This document shows, piece by piece, positions 52,992 to 60,716 of a stretch of DNA of 64,000 nt. A program made the translations under genes and the position numbers. The notes beneath the pieces are model-generated. The model was given only the letters and a program-made list of their open reading frames with translations, was not told the origin of the DNA and ran no database searches. Source of the DNA: Aquisphaera insulae (GTDB taxonomy: Bacteria; Planctomycetota; Planctomycetia; Isosphaerales; Isosphaeraceae); NCBI RefSeq assembly GCF_011064615.1, contig NZ_JAALJH010000004.1, positions 186,001-250,000 of the forward strand, written 5' to 3'. Every line of letters begins with the position of its first letter. Positions within the stretch are counted from its first letter, which is position 1.

Positions 52992-54095
52992 CTACCTCCC
53001 CCCCGGGACGCGCAGGGGACGGACCGGCTTCCCCTCGCGGCCGGATCGGTAGATAGCATCGATCAGGGCGACGACGCGGCGCCCCTCCTCGGCGGTGACG
53101 GCGGGGGGGCGATCGTCGAGGATCGCGCGGAGGAAGTCCGCGATCTGGAGGCGGTGATAATGGAGGATCGGGTCGATGGCCGCGAACTGCGCCACGTCCT
53201 CGGCCTCGTACCGAGCGAGCGCATCCTCCTCGCCGGGGATCGTCCAGACGTCGTTGCGAGGGGGCTCGGCGATCGGGGTCATCCCGGCGATGAACGTGGG
53301 GCCACGGTCGGTCTCCACGCCGATCGAGGCGCCGGTCTCGCCGTGGATGTGGACCTTGGTGTGCAGGCCCGGCTTCTGGGAGAGGCTGCTGACGATCGAC
53401 CCGAGCCCGCCGCGGGCGAACCGGAGCGAGGCCACGACGGTGTCCTCGACCTCGACGTACGGGTGGTTCAGGTTGGACCAGTAGGCGGAGACCTCCGCGA
53501 CGATGTCCCCCATCAGCCAGAGGAGCAGGTCGAGCATGTGGGGCGACTGGTTGATCAGCACGCCGCCCCCCTCCGTGTCCCAGCGGCCTCGCCACGGGTC
53601 GGATCGGTAGTAAGCCTCGTCGCGCCAGCTATACATGGTGAAGCCGCCGAGGACCGGCCGTCCCACCTTGCCCGCGTCGATCGCCCGCCTCATCCGCAGG
53701 ACAGGCTCGAACCACCGCCGCTGGCTGATGACGCCGAGCTTCACCCCGGCCCGACGAGCCGCGGCGATCATGTCGTCGCAGTCGTCCACCGAGGCGGCCA
53801 TCGGCTTCTCCACCAGGACGTGCGCGCCGGCCTCCGCGGCCAGGATCGTCGGCTTCGCATGCTGCGGGTGGGGCGTGCAGAGGAAGACGGCCTCGACCCG
53901 GCTGGACCTTAGCAGCTCGCGGAGGTCGGCGAACGGCGCGACGCCGAACTCCTCCCCGAAGGCCGCCGCCCGGGCCGGGTCGGGGTCGCAGGCCGCGACG
54001 AAGTCCGAGTCCTCGAGCGATCGCAGGGCCTGAGCGTGGATCCGACCGACCTTGCCGCAGCCGACGAGCGCCGTGCGGACGGGAGTTCTCGACAT
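52992..54095 (-). CDS. Gfo/Idh/MocA family oxidoreductase
   Basis: 367 residues. The Rossmann domain starts ALVGCGKVGRIHAQAL (8-23), with EAVFLCTPHPQHAKP and VLVEKPMAAS (the EKP motif lysine). The C-terminal sheet domain contains GGGVLINQSPHMLDLLLWLMG with the catalytic-type histidine. Members oxidise or reduce sugars, inositols or glycosides with NAD(P). It diverges from a sugar isomerase/epimerase gene (54452); such pairs commonly work in sugar or inositol catabolism. AGG lies close before ATG 54095. Confidence 0.93.
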   Translation of the reverse strand: MSRTPVRTALVGCGKVGRIHAQALRSLEDSDFVAACDPDPARAAAFGEEFGVAPFADLRELLRSSRVEAVFLCTPHPQHAKPTILAAEAGAHVLVEKPMAASVDDCDDMIAAARRAGVKLGVISQRRWFEPVLRMRRAIDAGKVGRPVLGGFTMYSWRDEAYYRSDPWRGRWDTEGGGVLINQSPHMLDLLLWLMGDIVAEVSAYWSNLNHPYVEVEDTVVASLRFARGGLGSIVSSLSQKPGLHTKVHIHGETGASIGVETDRGPTFIAGMTPIAEPPRNDVWTIPGEEDALARYEAEDVAQFAAIDPILHYHRLQIADFLRAILDDRPPAVTAEEGRRVVALIDAIYRSGREGKPVRPLRVPGGR

Positions 54096-54451
54096 GACCT
54101 GCCTTTCGCGTCTTGCGGGCGCCTCGCCCCGTTCCCATCGAGCGGGCCTTCGATCGACAGCCCCCCGGACGGGTATCCGAGGCGACGGCCGACTCGTGCC
54201 GGTCCTACTCTCGAGGGAATATGTAGGCTCGCGGGGGCCCCACGTCCACTCTCGCAGGCTGATCTTCCTCGGGCAGGAGAAGGCCCGCCTGTGCGCCCTC
54301 CGCCTCATCAAGGCGGCAACGACTCTATGATACCATGGACCCAGAGTCATCCTAGTCGGCTTCCACGAGCTCAATCTTCCACGAAACGCACCGACCGGTG
54401 CACGACCGACGACTCGGCCCGTCGTCGCGGGCGAGGACTCCGGAGGGCGCC
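54096..54451. other. 356-base divergent promoter region
   Basis: It holds TATGAT at 54326-54331 as a possible -10 for the isomerase gene, inside a GACTCT...AGAGTC inverted repeat (54321-54326, 54343-54348). No gene is seen. Confidence 0.4.
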
Positions 54452-55351
54452 ATGACATTGAAGCTTGCCGCATTCCCCAAGTGCTACATCGACCAGATCG
54501 CCGGGGACCGGACGATGTCGGTCTTCGACTGGATCGAGATGGCCCGTTCGCTCGACGCGGATGGCCTGGAGATGTATGACGGCTTCTTCGAGAGCCTCGA
54601 TGATGCCTACATCGATTCGGTCGGCGAGGCGATTCGAAATGCGGGCTTCGCCATGCCCATGCTCTGCTGCTCCCCGGACTTCACCAACCCCGACCCCGAC
54701 GGCAGGAAGCGAGCCGTGGCGAGGGAGGCGCAACTCGTCGCCGTCGCCCGGCGGCTCGGCGGCGCCGGGGCGGTCTGCCGCGTCCTCTCCGGCCAGCGCT
54801 ACCCCGAGGTGGGCCGGGAGCAGGGGCTGGCCTGGGTCGTCGAGTGCATCCACGAAGTCCTGCCCGTTGCCCGCGAGCACGACGTGATCCTGGGGCTGGA
54901 GAACCACTACAAGGACGGGTTCTGGAAGTATCCCGAGTTCGCCCAGAAGCAGGACGTGTTTCTCGCCCTGCTCGACGCCATCCCGGACCGGACCCACTTC
55001 GGCGTCCAGTACGACCCGTCGAACGCGATCGTGGCCGGCGACGACCCGATCGAGCTCCTCCGCCTGGTCGCCGATCGCGTCGTCAGCATGCACGCGAGCG
55101 ACCGGTCGCTCGCCGAGGGGACGACGATCGAGGAGCTCCGGCAGAGCGACGGCACCCTCGGCTACTCACCCAACCTCCGGCACGGCGTGACCGGCAAGGG
55201 GCTCAACGACTATGATGCGATCTTCAGCATCCTGGCCGAGCACGACTACAAGGGCTGGGTCAGCATCGAGGACGGGATGAACGGCATGGAGGAGATGGCC
55301 GAGTCCCTGGCGTTCCTCCGCCGGATGATCGCAAAGCATTTCTCGCCATGA
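54452..55351 (+). CDS. Sugar phosphate isomerase/epimerase (xylose isomerase-like TIM barrel)
   Basis: 299 residues with an AP-endonuclease-2/xylose isomerase-like barrel. Likely metal-binding residues lie in ILGLENHYKDGF (Glu), FGVQYDPSNAI (Asp), RVVSMHASDRS (His) and WVSIEDGMNGM (Glu). Substrates in the family include ketoses, inosose and hydroxypyruvate. GGAGGG precedes the ATG by about nine bases. It diverges from the Gfo/Idh/MocA gene and probably acts in the same pathway (inference). It converges with the repeat-rich secreted protein gene. Confidence 0.9.
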   Translation: MTLKLAAFPKCYIDQIAGDRTMSVFDWIEMARSLDADGLEMYDGFFESLDDAYIDSVGEAIRNAGFAMPMLCCSPDFTNPDPDGRKRAVAREAQLVAVARRLGGAGAVCRVLSGQRYPEVGREQGLAWVVECIHEVLPVAREHDVILGLENHYKDGFWKYPEFAQKQDVFLALLDAIPDRTHFGVQYDPSNAIVAGDDPIELLRLVADRVVSMHASDRSLAEGTTIEELRQSDGTLGYSPNLRHGVTGKGLNDYDAIFSILAEHDYKGWVSIEDGMNGMEEMAESLAFLRRMIAKHFSP

Positions 55352-55385
55352 AGCCCACCGCATTCCCGCTGAGCCCTGCGACGGT

Positions 55386-57533
55386 TCACTGCAGGTCGTC
55401 CAGCGTGGGCAGGAGCGGCTGGCGGCCGGCCGTCGCGGGGGATGACGCGGCCGGCCCAGGCTGCGGCAGGGAGGCGATCGCCTCCGCGGCCACGGGGCGG
55501 ACGCAGAGTTCCTGGCTCGACCCGGGATACAGATCCAGCGCGGCCGAGCCCGGCGCCACCCCGACGGTGACCTGGCGCGTCTCCTCAACGACCTTGCTGG
55601 AGGCCGGCTGGCCCTCCTCGCGGACGAATCGGATCGAGATCGGGTAATTGCCGGCCACTTCCAGCGTCTTGCGCGCGGGGACGATCCTCGCCTGGTCATC
55701 GACGTCGCACTGGAAATCGCAGCCGTTGGCCGAGTTGTCGATGACCACGGTGAACGTCGGCTTCATCAATTGCCAGGCCCGATCCGCGACCGAGAACCGA
55801 TACGTGCCCGGGGCCAACTGGTAGGTGATGGCGCCAAGGCTCCTGCCCTGATCGTAGGTGATCCGGGACTCGGCCGTGACATCATGGGTTCGCGACTCCC
55901 CGGGCTTCAGCTCGTAGGAGACGCCGTCGGTCACGTAATTGACGGAGGCGGGAGCGTCCCTGTCGTTGGTGATCAACGCCCCGGAGCGGGCGGGCGGCTT
56001 CGGAGCCTCGGGCAGCGGGGAGACGAGGCGGTTCAGGAGGGGGACGCCCAGGTCCGCAAGGCCAGCCTCCCGGACATCGATCGCGCCACCGCCCGTGCCC
56101 CAGAGGCAGACCCGAGGATCGATCGCCTGGACGCTATCCCTGGGCAGGCCGGGGTAGGACACGATCCAGAGGTTCCTGTCCATCGTGACCGCCGTCTCCG
56201 CGGCGCTCCGGGCCTCGGCAAGCCTTTGCCGCAGCTCGGAGAGGTTCCGTAGCCGGGAGGCCTCGGCGCGGACCTGATCGGGGGATGGCACGCCCAGGTC
56301 GACGAATTCGGGAGTCCGGGCGACCTGATCGTAGGACCTGAACAGCGCCTTCGACGCGCGGTCGAGATCGGCCGCCGACTGCCCTGCGAGCAACTCCTTC
56401 TTGAGTGCGCCGAAGCGGGCGCTGACCTCGAGCTTGGAGGGATAGACCTGGGCCCCCGCGTCGACGACCTGGTCGATGATCAGCCCCTGGCGGAGCTCGT
56501 CGGCGTCCTGGTACTTGATGTTCTTCCGAGCCAGGCGGTACTGGGGCGTATCCTCGGTGAACGATCGCCTGTAGATGGCGAGGAAGGCCGCCTCGTCGGC
56601 CTCCCCGAAGAGGGCCACGCGGAGGTTGTTCTCCAGGCGGTCGATCCCCTCCTCGAGGGATCGAGTCAGCTCCTGTCCCAACGCCTCGCGGACCATGGGG
56701 CGGGCGGCAGGGAGGCGGGTCCGGACGGGGCTGCTCGCGATCGCCGCGGGGCGTCCCTGCTCGGGGATGATGTTGGCGGCCGGCGTGGCCGGCCCCGTGG
56801 TGTTCGGGCGTGGCGAGGCCGCTGCGGTCGCCGCCGGCGCGGGCGTCGTCGGCGCCGCGACGGCGACGTAGGGACGGCCGTCGGGGTAGTACCAGTTCCC
56901 GTCGGTGGCCTGGAACGGCTGGCCGGGGTTCGCCGCCGACTGGGCGGCGACGTAGGGGCGGCCGTCGGGGTAGTACCAGTTCCCGTCGGTGGCCTGGAAC
57001 GGCTGGCCGGGGTTCGCCGCCGGCTGGGCGGCGACGTAGGGGCGGCCGTCGGGGTAGTACCAGTTCCCGTCGGTGGCCTGGAACGGCTGGCCGGGGTTCA
57101 TACCCGGCCGGGTATTGCCGGTCGTGGTGGGCTGGCCGTCAGGGTAGCGCCACCTGCCGTCCGGCCCCAGGATCGGCTGGCCGGGATTCGTGACCGTCGG
57201 ATTGCCGTCGGTCTGTCCGCGACGGCCGTTCGATACCTCCCCCGGGCGCTGTCTCTGGGGCTGCTGCCTGTCTTTCCCGCCATTCCCTTGAAGCGGGACG
57301 TTACCGGGGATGATCCGCCCGCCGAGGCCTTGAAGCGGGAAGTTACCGGGGATGGTCATCCCGCCGTTGCCCCTCTGCCCGCCGACGCCAGGTGCCGCGT
57401 CCTGCTGGTAGTTCGACTGGCCGCGCTGGCCGCCGCCGATCCGGAACTGGGCGAAGACGGACTCGGGGCTCGCGAGACGGCCGATCAGCAGGATGGAGAA
57501 CGACACGAGGCCAGCCCGGTTCGGCGCACGCAT
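55386..57533 (-). CDS. Large secreted protein with 28-residue tandem repeats, unknown
   Basis: 715 residues. The signal-like start has a hydrophobic core (LVSFSILLIGRLA) and ends near VFAQ. A Gly/Gln/Asn-rich low-complexity region (about 30-140) contains PGNFPLQGLGG and PGNVPLQGNGG. About 140-220 is three tandem repeats built on NPGQPFQATDGNWYYPDGRP, an aromatic/Gly motif reminiscent of cell-wall or amyloid-like repeats. A helical domain follows (about 270-440), then beta-rich domains (SGALITNDRDAPASVNYVTDG, CDFQCDVDD). It is divergent from the secreted caspase gene. No family is recognised; a surface or matrix role is inferred. Confidence 0.7.
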   Translation of the reverse strand: MRAPNRAGLVSFSILLIGRLASPESVFAQFRIGGGQRGQSNYQQDAAPGVGGQRGNGGMTIPGNFPLQGLGGRIIPGNVPLQGNGGKDRQQPQRQRPGEVSNGRRGQTDGNPTVTNPGQPILGPDGRWRYPDGQPTTTGNTRPGMNPGQPFQATDGNWYYPDGRPYVAAQPAANPGQPFQATDGNWYYPDGRPYVAAQSAANPGQPFQATDGNWYYPDGRPYVAVAAPTTPAPAATAAASPRPNTTGPATPAANIIPEQGRPAAIASSPVRTRLPAARPMVREALGQELTRSLEEGIDRLENNLRVALFGEADEAAFLAIYRRSFTEDTPQYRLARKNIKYQDADELRQGLIIDQVVDAGAQVYPSKLEVSARFGALKKELLAGQSAADLDRASKALFRSYDQVARTPEFVDLGVPSPDQVRAEASRLRNLSELRQRLAEARSAAETAVTMDRNLWIVSYPGLPRDSVQAIDPRVCLWGTGGGAIDVREAGLADLGVPLLNRLVSPLPEAPKPPARSGALITNDRDAPASVNYVTDGVSYELKPGESRTHDVTAESRITYDQGRSLGAITYQLAPGTYRFSVADRAWQLMKPTFTVVIDNSANGCDFQCDVDDQARIVPARKTLEVAGNYPISIRFVREEGQPASSKVVEETRQVTVGVAPGSAALDLYPGSSQELCVRPVAAEAIASLPQPGPAASSPATAGRQPLLPTLDDLQ
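56865..57116. repeat. Three 84-base direct repeats inside the secreted protein gene
   Basis: The units start near 56865, 56949 and 57033 and are nearly identical (shared text GTAGTACCAGTTCCCGTCGG). They encode the 28-residue repeats, and a diverged copy lies just beyond. Confidence 0.85.
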
Positions 57534-57894
57534 GGCGATCCACTCCGTGTCGAGAGGGTTCGATTCCGGGGCTCGTCTGGCCCCCGGGGCAGCTCGGGAT
57601 GTGGGACGGACGCCGGAAGGCGACCGATCCCCAGGATATCATCCGCGTTTTTCAAATCCCCTGAAAAAATGCGACGATTTCCCGGCACGTGACATTTCGC
57701 CCCGGGTATTATCCTCGTCCCGTCTCCCCTCGGACGGCCTTGTGCAACCTGGACCGCTCCTCGCTTCACCGGGTTCGGAGTCCGGATCGTCCGGCGGATA
57801 CCTATAATGGAAGTATGGTGCGCATCCGCGGTCCGGGCCGACCCGGAAGGCCCGAAATCTCCCGCCGGGTGACGATTCCCGAGGAATTGAGCCC
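57534..57894. other. 361-base divergent regulatory region
   Basis: It contains an AT-rich inverted repeat TTTTTCA-AATCCCC-TGAAAAA (57648-57668), possibly an operator, and TATAAT at 57803-57808, about 90 bases before the caspase gene and lacking a clear -35. No coding signal is seen. Confidence 0.5.
57803..57808 (+). promoter_or_regulatory. TATAAT -10 candidate for the caspase-TPR gene
   Basis: Perfect consensus hexamer in GC-rich DNA, 87 bases before ATG 57895. Confidence 0.45.
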
Positions 57895-59298
57895 ATGTCA
57901 CGATCTCGACGCCTCGGCATGATCTGGGCGACGCTCGGCATGGTCGCCATGCTCGGGTCGGCTTCGCCGCTGCATGGCGACACCTACGCCTTCCTGGTCG
58001 GGGTCTCGGAATACGAGAGGAAGGATGAGGTGAAGGCACTCCGGTTCGCCTCCGACGACGTGATCGCGTTCGGCGGGGTGCTCCGCAACGCCGGAGTGCC
58101 GGCCAGGAACATCGTCCTGATGCACGACCGGCAGACGAATCCCCGCTTCAGGCCCTCCGGCAAGAACATCTTGAGGGAGATCCACCTGCTGCTGGCGACG
58201 CTCGAGCCCGAGGATTCGCTCGTCGTGGCGATGGCCGGACACGGGGTGGAGATCGGCCGGGACGGGGAGAGCTTCTTCCTGCCGGCGGACGCCGACCTCA
58301 AGGACCCTGCGACGCTCATCAGCATCAAGACCTTCAGCGAGGAAATCGAGAAATCCCAGGCCGGGCTCAAGCTGCTCCTGGTCGATGCCTGCCGCAACGA
58401 TCCCGAGGCCGACAACGCGCGCGGACTGGGGGTCACGATGAAGCCCCCACGCCTGCCCTCCGACGTCCCCCTGCCCAGGGGGAGCGCCGCGCTGTTCAGC
58501 TGCAACAGCGAGCAGCGGAGCTTCGAGGACCCGGTACTCCGCCACGGCATCTTCTTCAACCAGGTGATCCGGGCGTGGAGCGGGGACGCCGACCTGGACC
58601 GCGACCGGCGGATCACGCTCGAGGAGCTCGAGACGTTCGTCCGCCGCGAGACCAAGACCCACGCGCGGGACGCGCTCTCGGCGATCCAGACGCCGGTCTT
58701 CCGGGGCGACCACGAGGCCGCCAAGGGCTGGGTGGTGGCGACCCTGTCCAGGCCGCGGGCATCGGCCGGCGGCGGGACCGTCGAGATCATCGATCGGGCC
58801 GAGGCCATGCGCCGGCGGGGCGAGGACGCCGCGGCCGAGCGCGATTTCGCGAAGGCCATCCAGGCGGATCCGAATTCCGCGAGGGCGCACCTCGGCCTGG
58901 CGCGGATCCATCACGCGAAGGGGCGGCTGCCCCAGGCCATCCGGGAGTACGCCGAGGCCGTCCGGCTCGACCCCGCCGACGCCCAGGGCTTCGTCGGCCG
59001 GGCCACCGCCCTCGGGGCCCAGGGCGACCTCAAGGGCGCCCTGGCCGACTACGAGCGGGCGATCCAGATCAATAAGGACCTCGCCGTCGCCCACGTCGGG
59101 CAGGGGGCGATCCTCATCCGGCTGAATCGCGCGGCCGAGGCGATCGCGGCCTGTGCGCGGGCGATCGAGATCGACCCCGGAAACGCCAAGGCCTACTTCA
59201 ATCGGGCCGTCGCCCGCGAGACGGCCGGAGACAGGGCCGGGGCCGCGGAGGACTTCCGCCGGGCGGCCCAGCTCGACCCGCGCCTGGGCACCCCCTGA
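57895..59298 (+). CDS. Secreted caspase-like peptidase (C14) with TPR repeats
   Basis: 467 residues. Residues 1-28 are a signal peptide (MIWATLGMVAMLGSASPLHG). The caspase/metacaspase domain (about 30-270) has the dyad H116 (MAGHGVEI) and C166 (LLVDACRND), plus AFLVGVSEYER and a GAALFSCNSEQRSFED-like loop. An EF-hand-like segment DADLDRDRRITLEE (about 235-248) could bind calcium. Three to four TPRs fill about 295-460 (NSARAHLGLARIHHAKGRL, NAKAYFNRAVARE). It is probably a periplasmic Arg/Lys- or Asp-specific peptidase in signalling or cell death (inference). A paralogue with a different C-terminus is at 60717. Confidence 0.9.
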   Translation: MSRSRRLGMIWATLGMVAMLGSASPLHGDTYAFLVGVSEYERKDEVKALRFASDDVIAFGGVLRNAGVPARNIVLMHDRQTNPRFRPSGKNILREIHLLLATLEPEDSLVVAMAGHGVEIGRDGESFFLPADADLKDPATLISIKTFSEEIEKSQAGLKLLLVDACRNDPEADNARGLGVTMKPPRLPSDVPLPRGSAALFSCNSEQRSFEDPVLRHGIFFNQVIRAWSGDADLDRDRRITLEELETFVRRETKTHARDALSAIQTPVFRGDHEAAKGWVVATLSRPRASAGGGTVEIIDRAEAMRRRGEDAAAERDFAKAIQADPNSARAHLGLARIHHAKGRLPQAIREYAEAVRLDPADAQGFVGRATALGAQGDLKGALADYERAIQINKDLAVAHVGQGAILIRLNRAAEAIAACARAIEIDPGNAKAYFNRAVARETAGDRAGAAEDFRRAAQLDPRLGTP

Positions 59299-59329
59299 GC
59301 CGTCCCGGCCTCCCTCGCCTCGATCGCAC

Positions 59330-60472
59330 TCACTTGCCCGGATCCGGCGCCGCGACAGGATCATCGTCCCTGGTGTAGCGGACGCTGATCGCGGCCCGCA
59401 GGCGGCCCGTCTTGCGCTCGACCTCGGCGAGATCGGCCCCGGTGATCGGCCCTCGCGCGGTCGCCCGGACGGAGCGGGCTTCCATCCCCTCGTCGGGGGG
59501 CGGGTTGCCGTTCGTCGGCCAGGCTGCGGCGAAGCATGCGGTGATCATGCCGAGTTCCGCGGATGGCACGTTCAAGCGCTCGGCCGCGGCGCTCCCGGGA
59601 TACTCGGTCACGACGAACTCCTCCGCCAGGTCGTTCGTCCGGTGCCATCCGCTGATCACGCCGCTGGAACGCGGGGGGATGATCACGTAGCTGTATTCCG
59701 GATGCTCGCTGAACGTGAAGAGGCCCAGGCCGTCGATGGTCAGGGTCGCGGCCACCTCGAACGGGGCGTCGTTGATCAGCTTGATCGCGTACCGCTCGCT
59801 GGTGCGAATGCTCAGATAAGCCTGACCGTCCACGACCTTCGCCGGACGAGGCCGGATCGCCCCGCCTCGGGAGGGTCCGGCCAGGACCTCGATCGCGAAG
59901 GGGCTCTTCGGGCCGGCCGAGATCCGGCCGGAGGCGACGTGGGCCGTCGGCTTCTGGAGCCCCCGCCGGATCGCTCGCTCGCGATCCACCTGGACGGGCT
60001 CGATCGGGACGGACATCGTGGCCCCGACCAGGCCGGCGATCGAGGTGAGGTTGTCGACATCCACGCTCTGATCGGCCAGCGACCGGCCGCTTTCCCGGTC
60101 GACCACGCGGCCGTGGATCCGTACCACGACGGTCTTCCGGGCGGGCTCCTCGGCCTGTCCGTAGTCGCCCATGACCTCGAGCCGCGAGCCGTTCTTCACG
60201 AGCACGTCCCGCCGCTTCAGCTCGCCCTCGAGCGCCTTGCGGATCCCGGGCGCGCCGTTGACCGCCAGGTTTGCCGGGGCGGTGAACGAGCGGAGGACGA
60301 TCGTCGCCTCGCCCTCGGCGTCGACCGCCTGCTTGATCCGTTCCGCCAGCTTGCCCAGCGCGCGGTTCAGGTCGTCCGCGCGGGCCGGGGCCGCCGGGAT
60401 CGCGACGTTGAGGGCGAGGCAGAGCGAGAACGCGGCGAGGGCTCCGGCGCGGCCGGTCGACGTCAGGGGCAT
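59330..60472 (-). CDS. Secreted protein of the caspase island, unknown
   Basis: 380 residues with a signal peptide (AFSLCLALNVAIPAAPARA). The N-terminal domain (about 33-150) has a helix LGKLAERIKQAVDAEGEA, strands TIVLRSF, LKRRDVLVKNGSRLEVMGDYG and TVVVRIHGRVVD, a layout like the nucleotide-free CsgG/FlgO-type envelope proteins. The second half is a beta sandwich (YLSIRTSERYAIKLINDAPFEV, IIPPRSSGVISGW). It stands antisense between the two caspase genes. Function is unknown; the link to the caspases is by position only. Confidence 0.65.
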   Translation of the reverse strand: MPLTSTGRAGALAAFSLCLALNVAIPAAPARADDLNRALGKLAERIKQAVDAEGEATIVLRSFTAPANLAVNGAPGIRKALEGELKRRDVLVKNGSRLEVMGDYGQAEEPARKTVVVRIHGRVVDRESGRSLADQSVDVDNLTSIAGLVGATMSVPIEPVQVDRERAIRRGLQKPTAHVASGRISAGPKSPFAIEVLAGPSRGGAIRPRPAKVVDGQAYLSIRTSERYAIKLINDAPFEVAATLTIDGLGLFTFSEHPEYSYVIIPPRSSGVISGWHRTNDLAEEFVVTEYPGSAAAERLNVPSAELGMITACFAAAWPTNGNPPPDEGMEARSVRATARGPITGADLAEVERKTGRLRAAISVRYTRDDDPVAAPDPGK

Positions 60473-60716
60473 GGCATTGTCCTGGTTCCGGCTTGATTTG
60501 TTGGTCCCGCGAGGCCCCCGGGCGGATCGACACGACTCAGACTAACTCACCCCGCGGCCCGCAGGCAATCGGGAGCGAGATCCGGCCCGCGGCGTCCCGG
60601 CCGCGAAAAGCACTTCGACCCGTCCTTGTCTCGCCCGACACAATGGGACAACATTGCCGTTCTATCCTTGCCCCGGAATAACCGGGCCCGGACGCCCCGA
60701 GATCGAGGCGATCAGA

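Noticed and set aside
56865..57116. Regular 84-base repeats as a possible CRISPR array
   Set aside because: Units are contiguous coding repeats without spacers, and no cas gene is present.
57555..57580. GGTTCGATTCC as a tRNA T-loop
   Set aside because: The flanking bases do not pair into a T-stem and no acceptor, D or anticodon arm is found.
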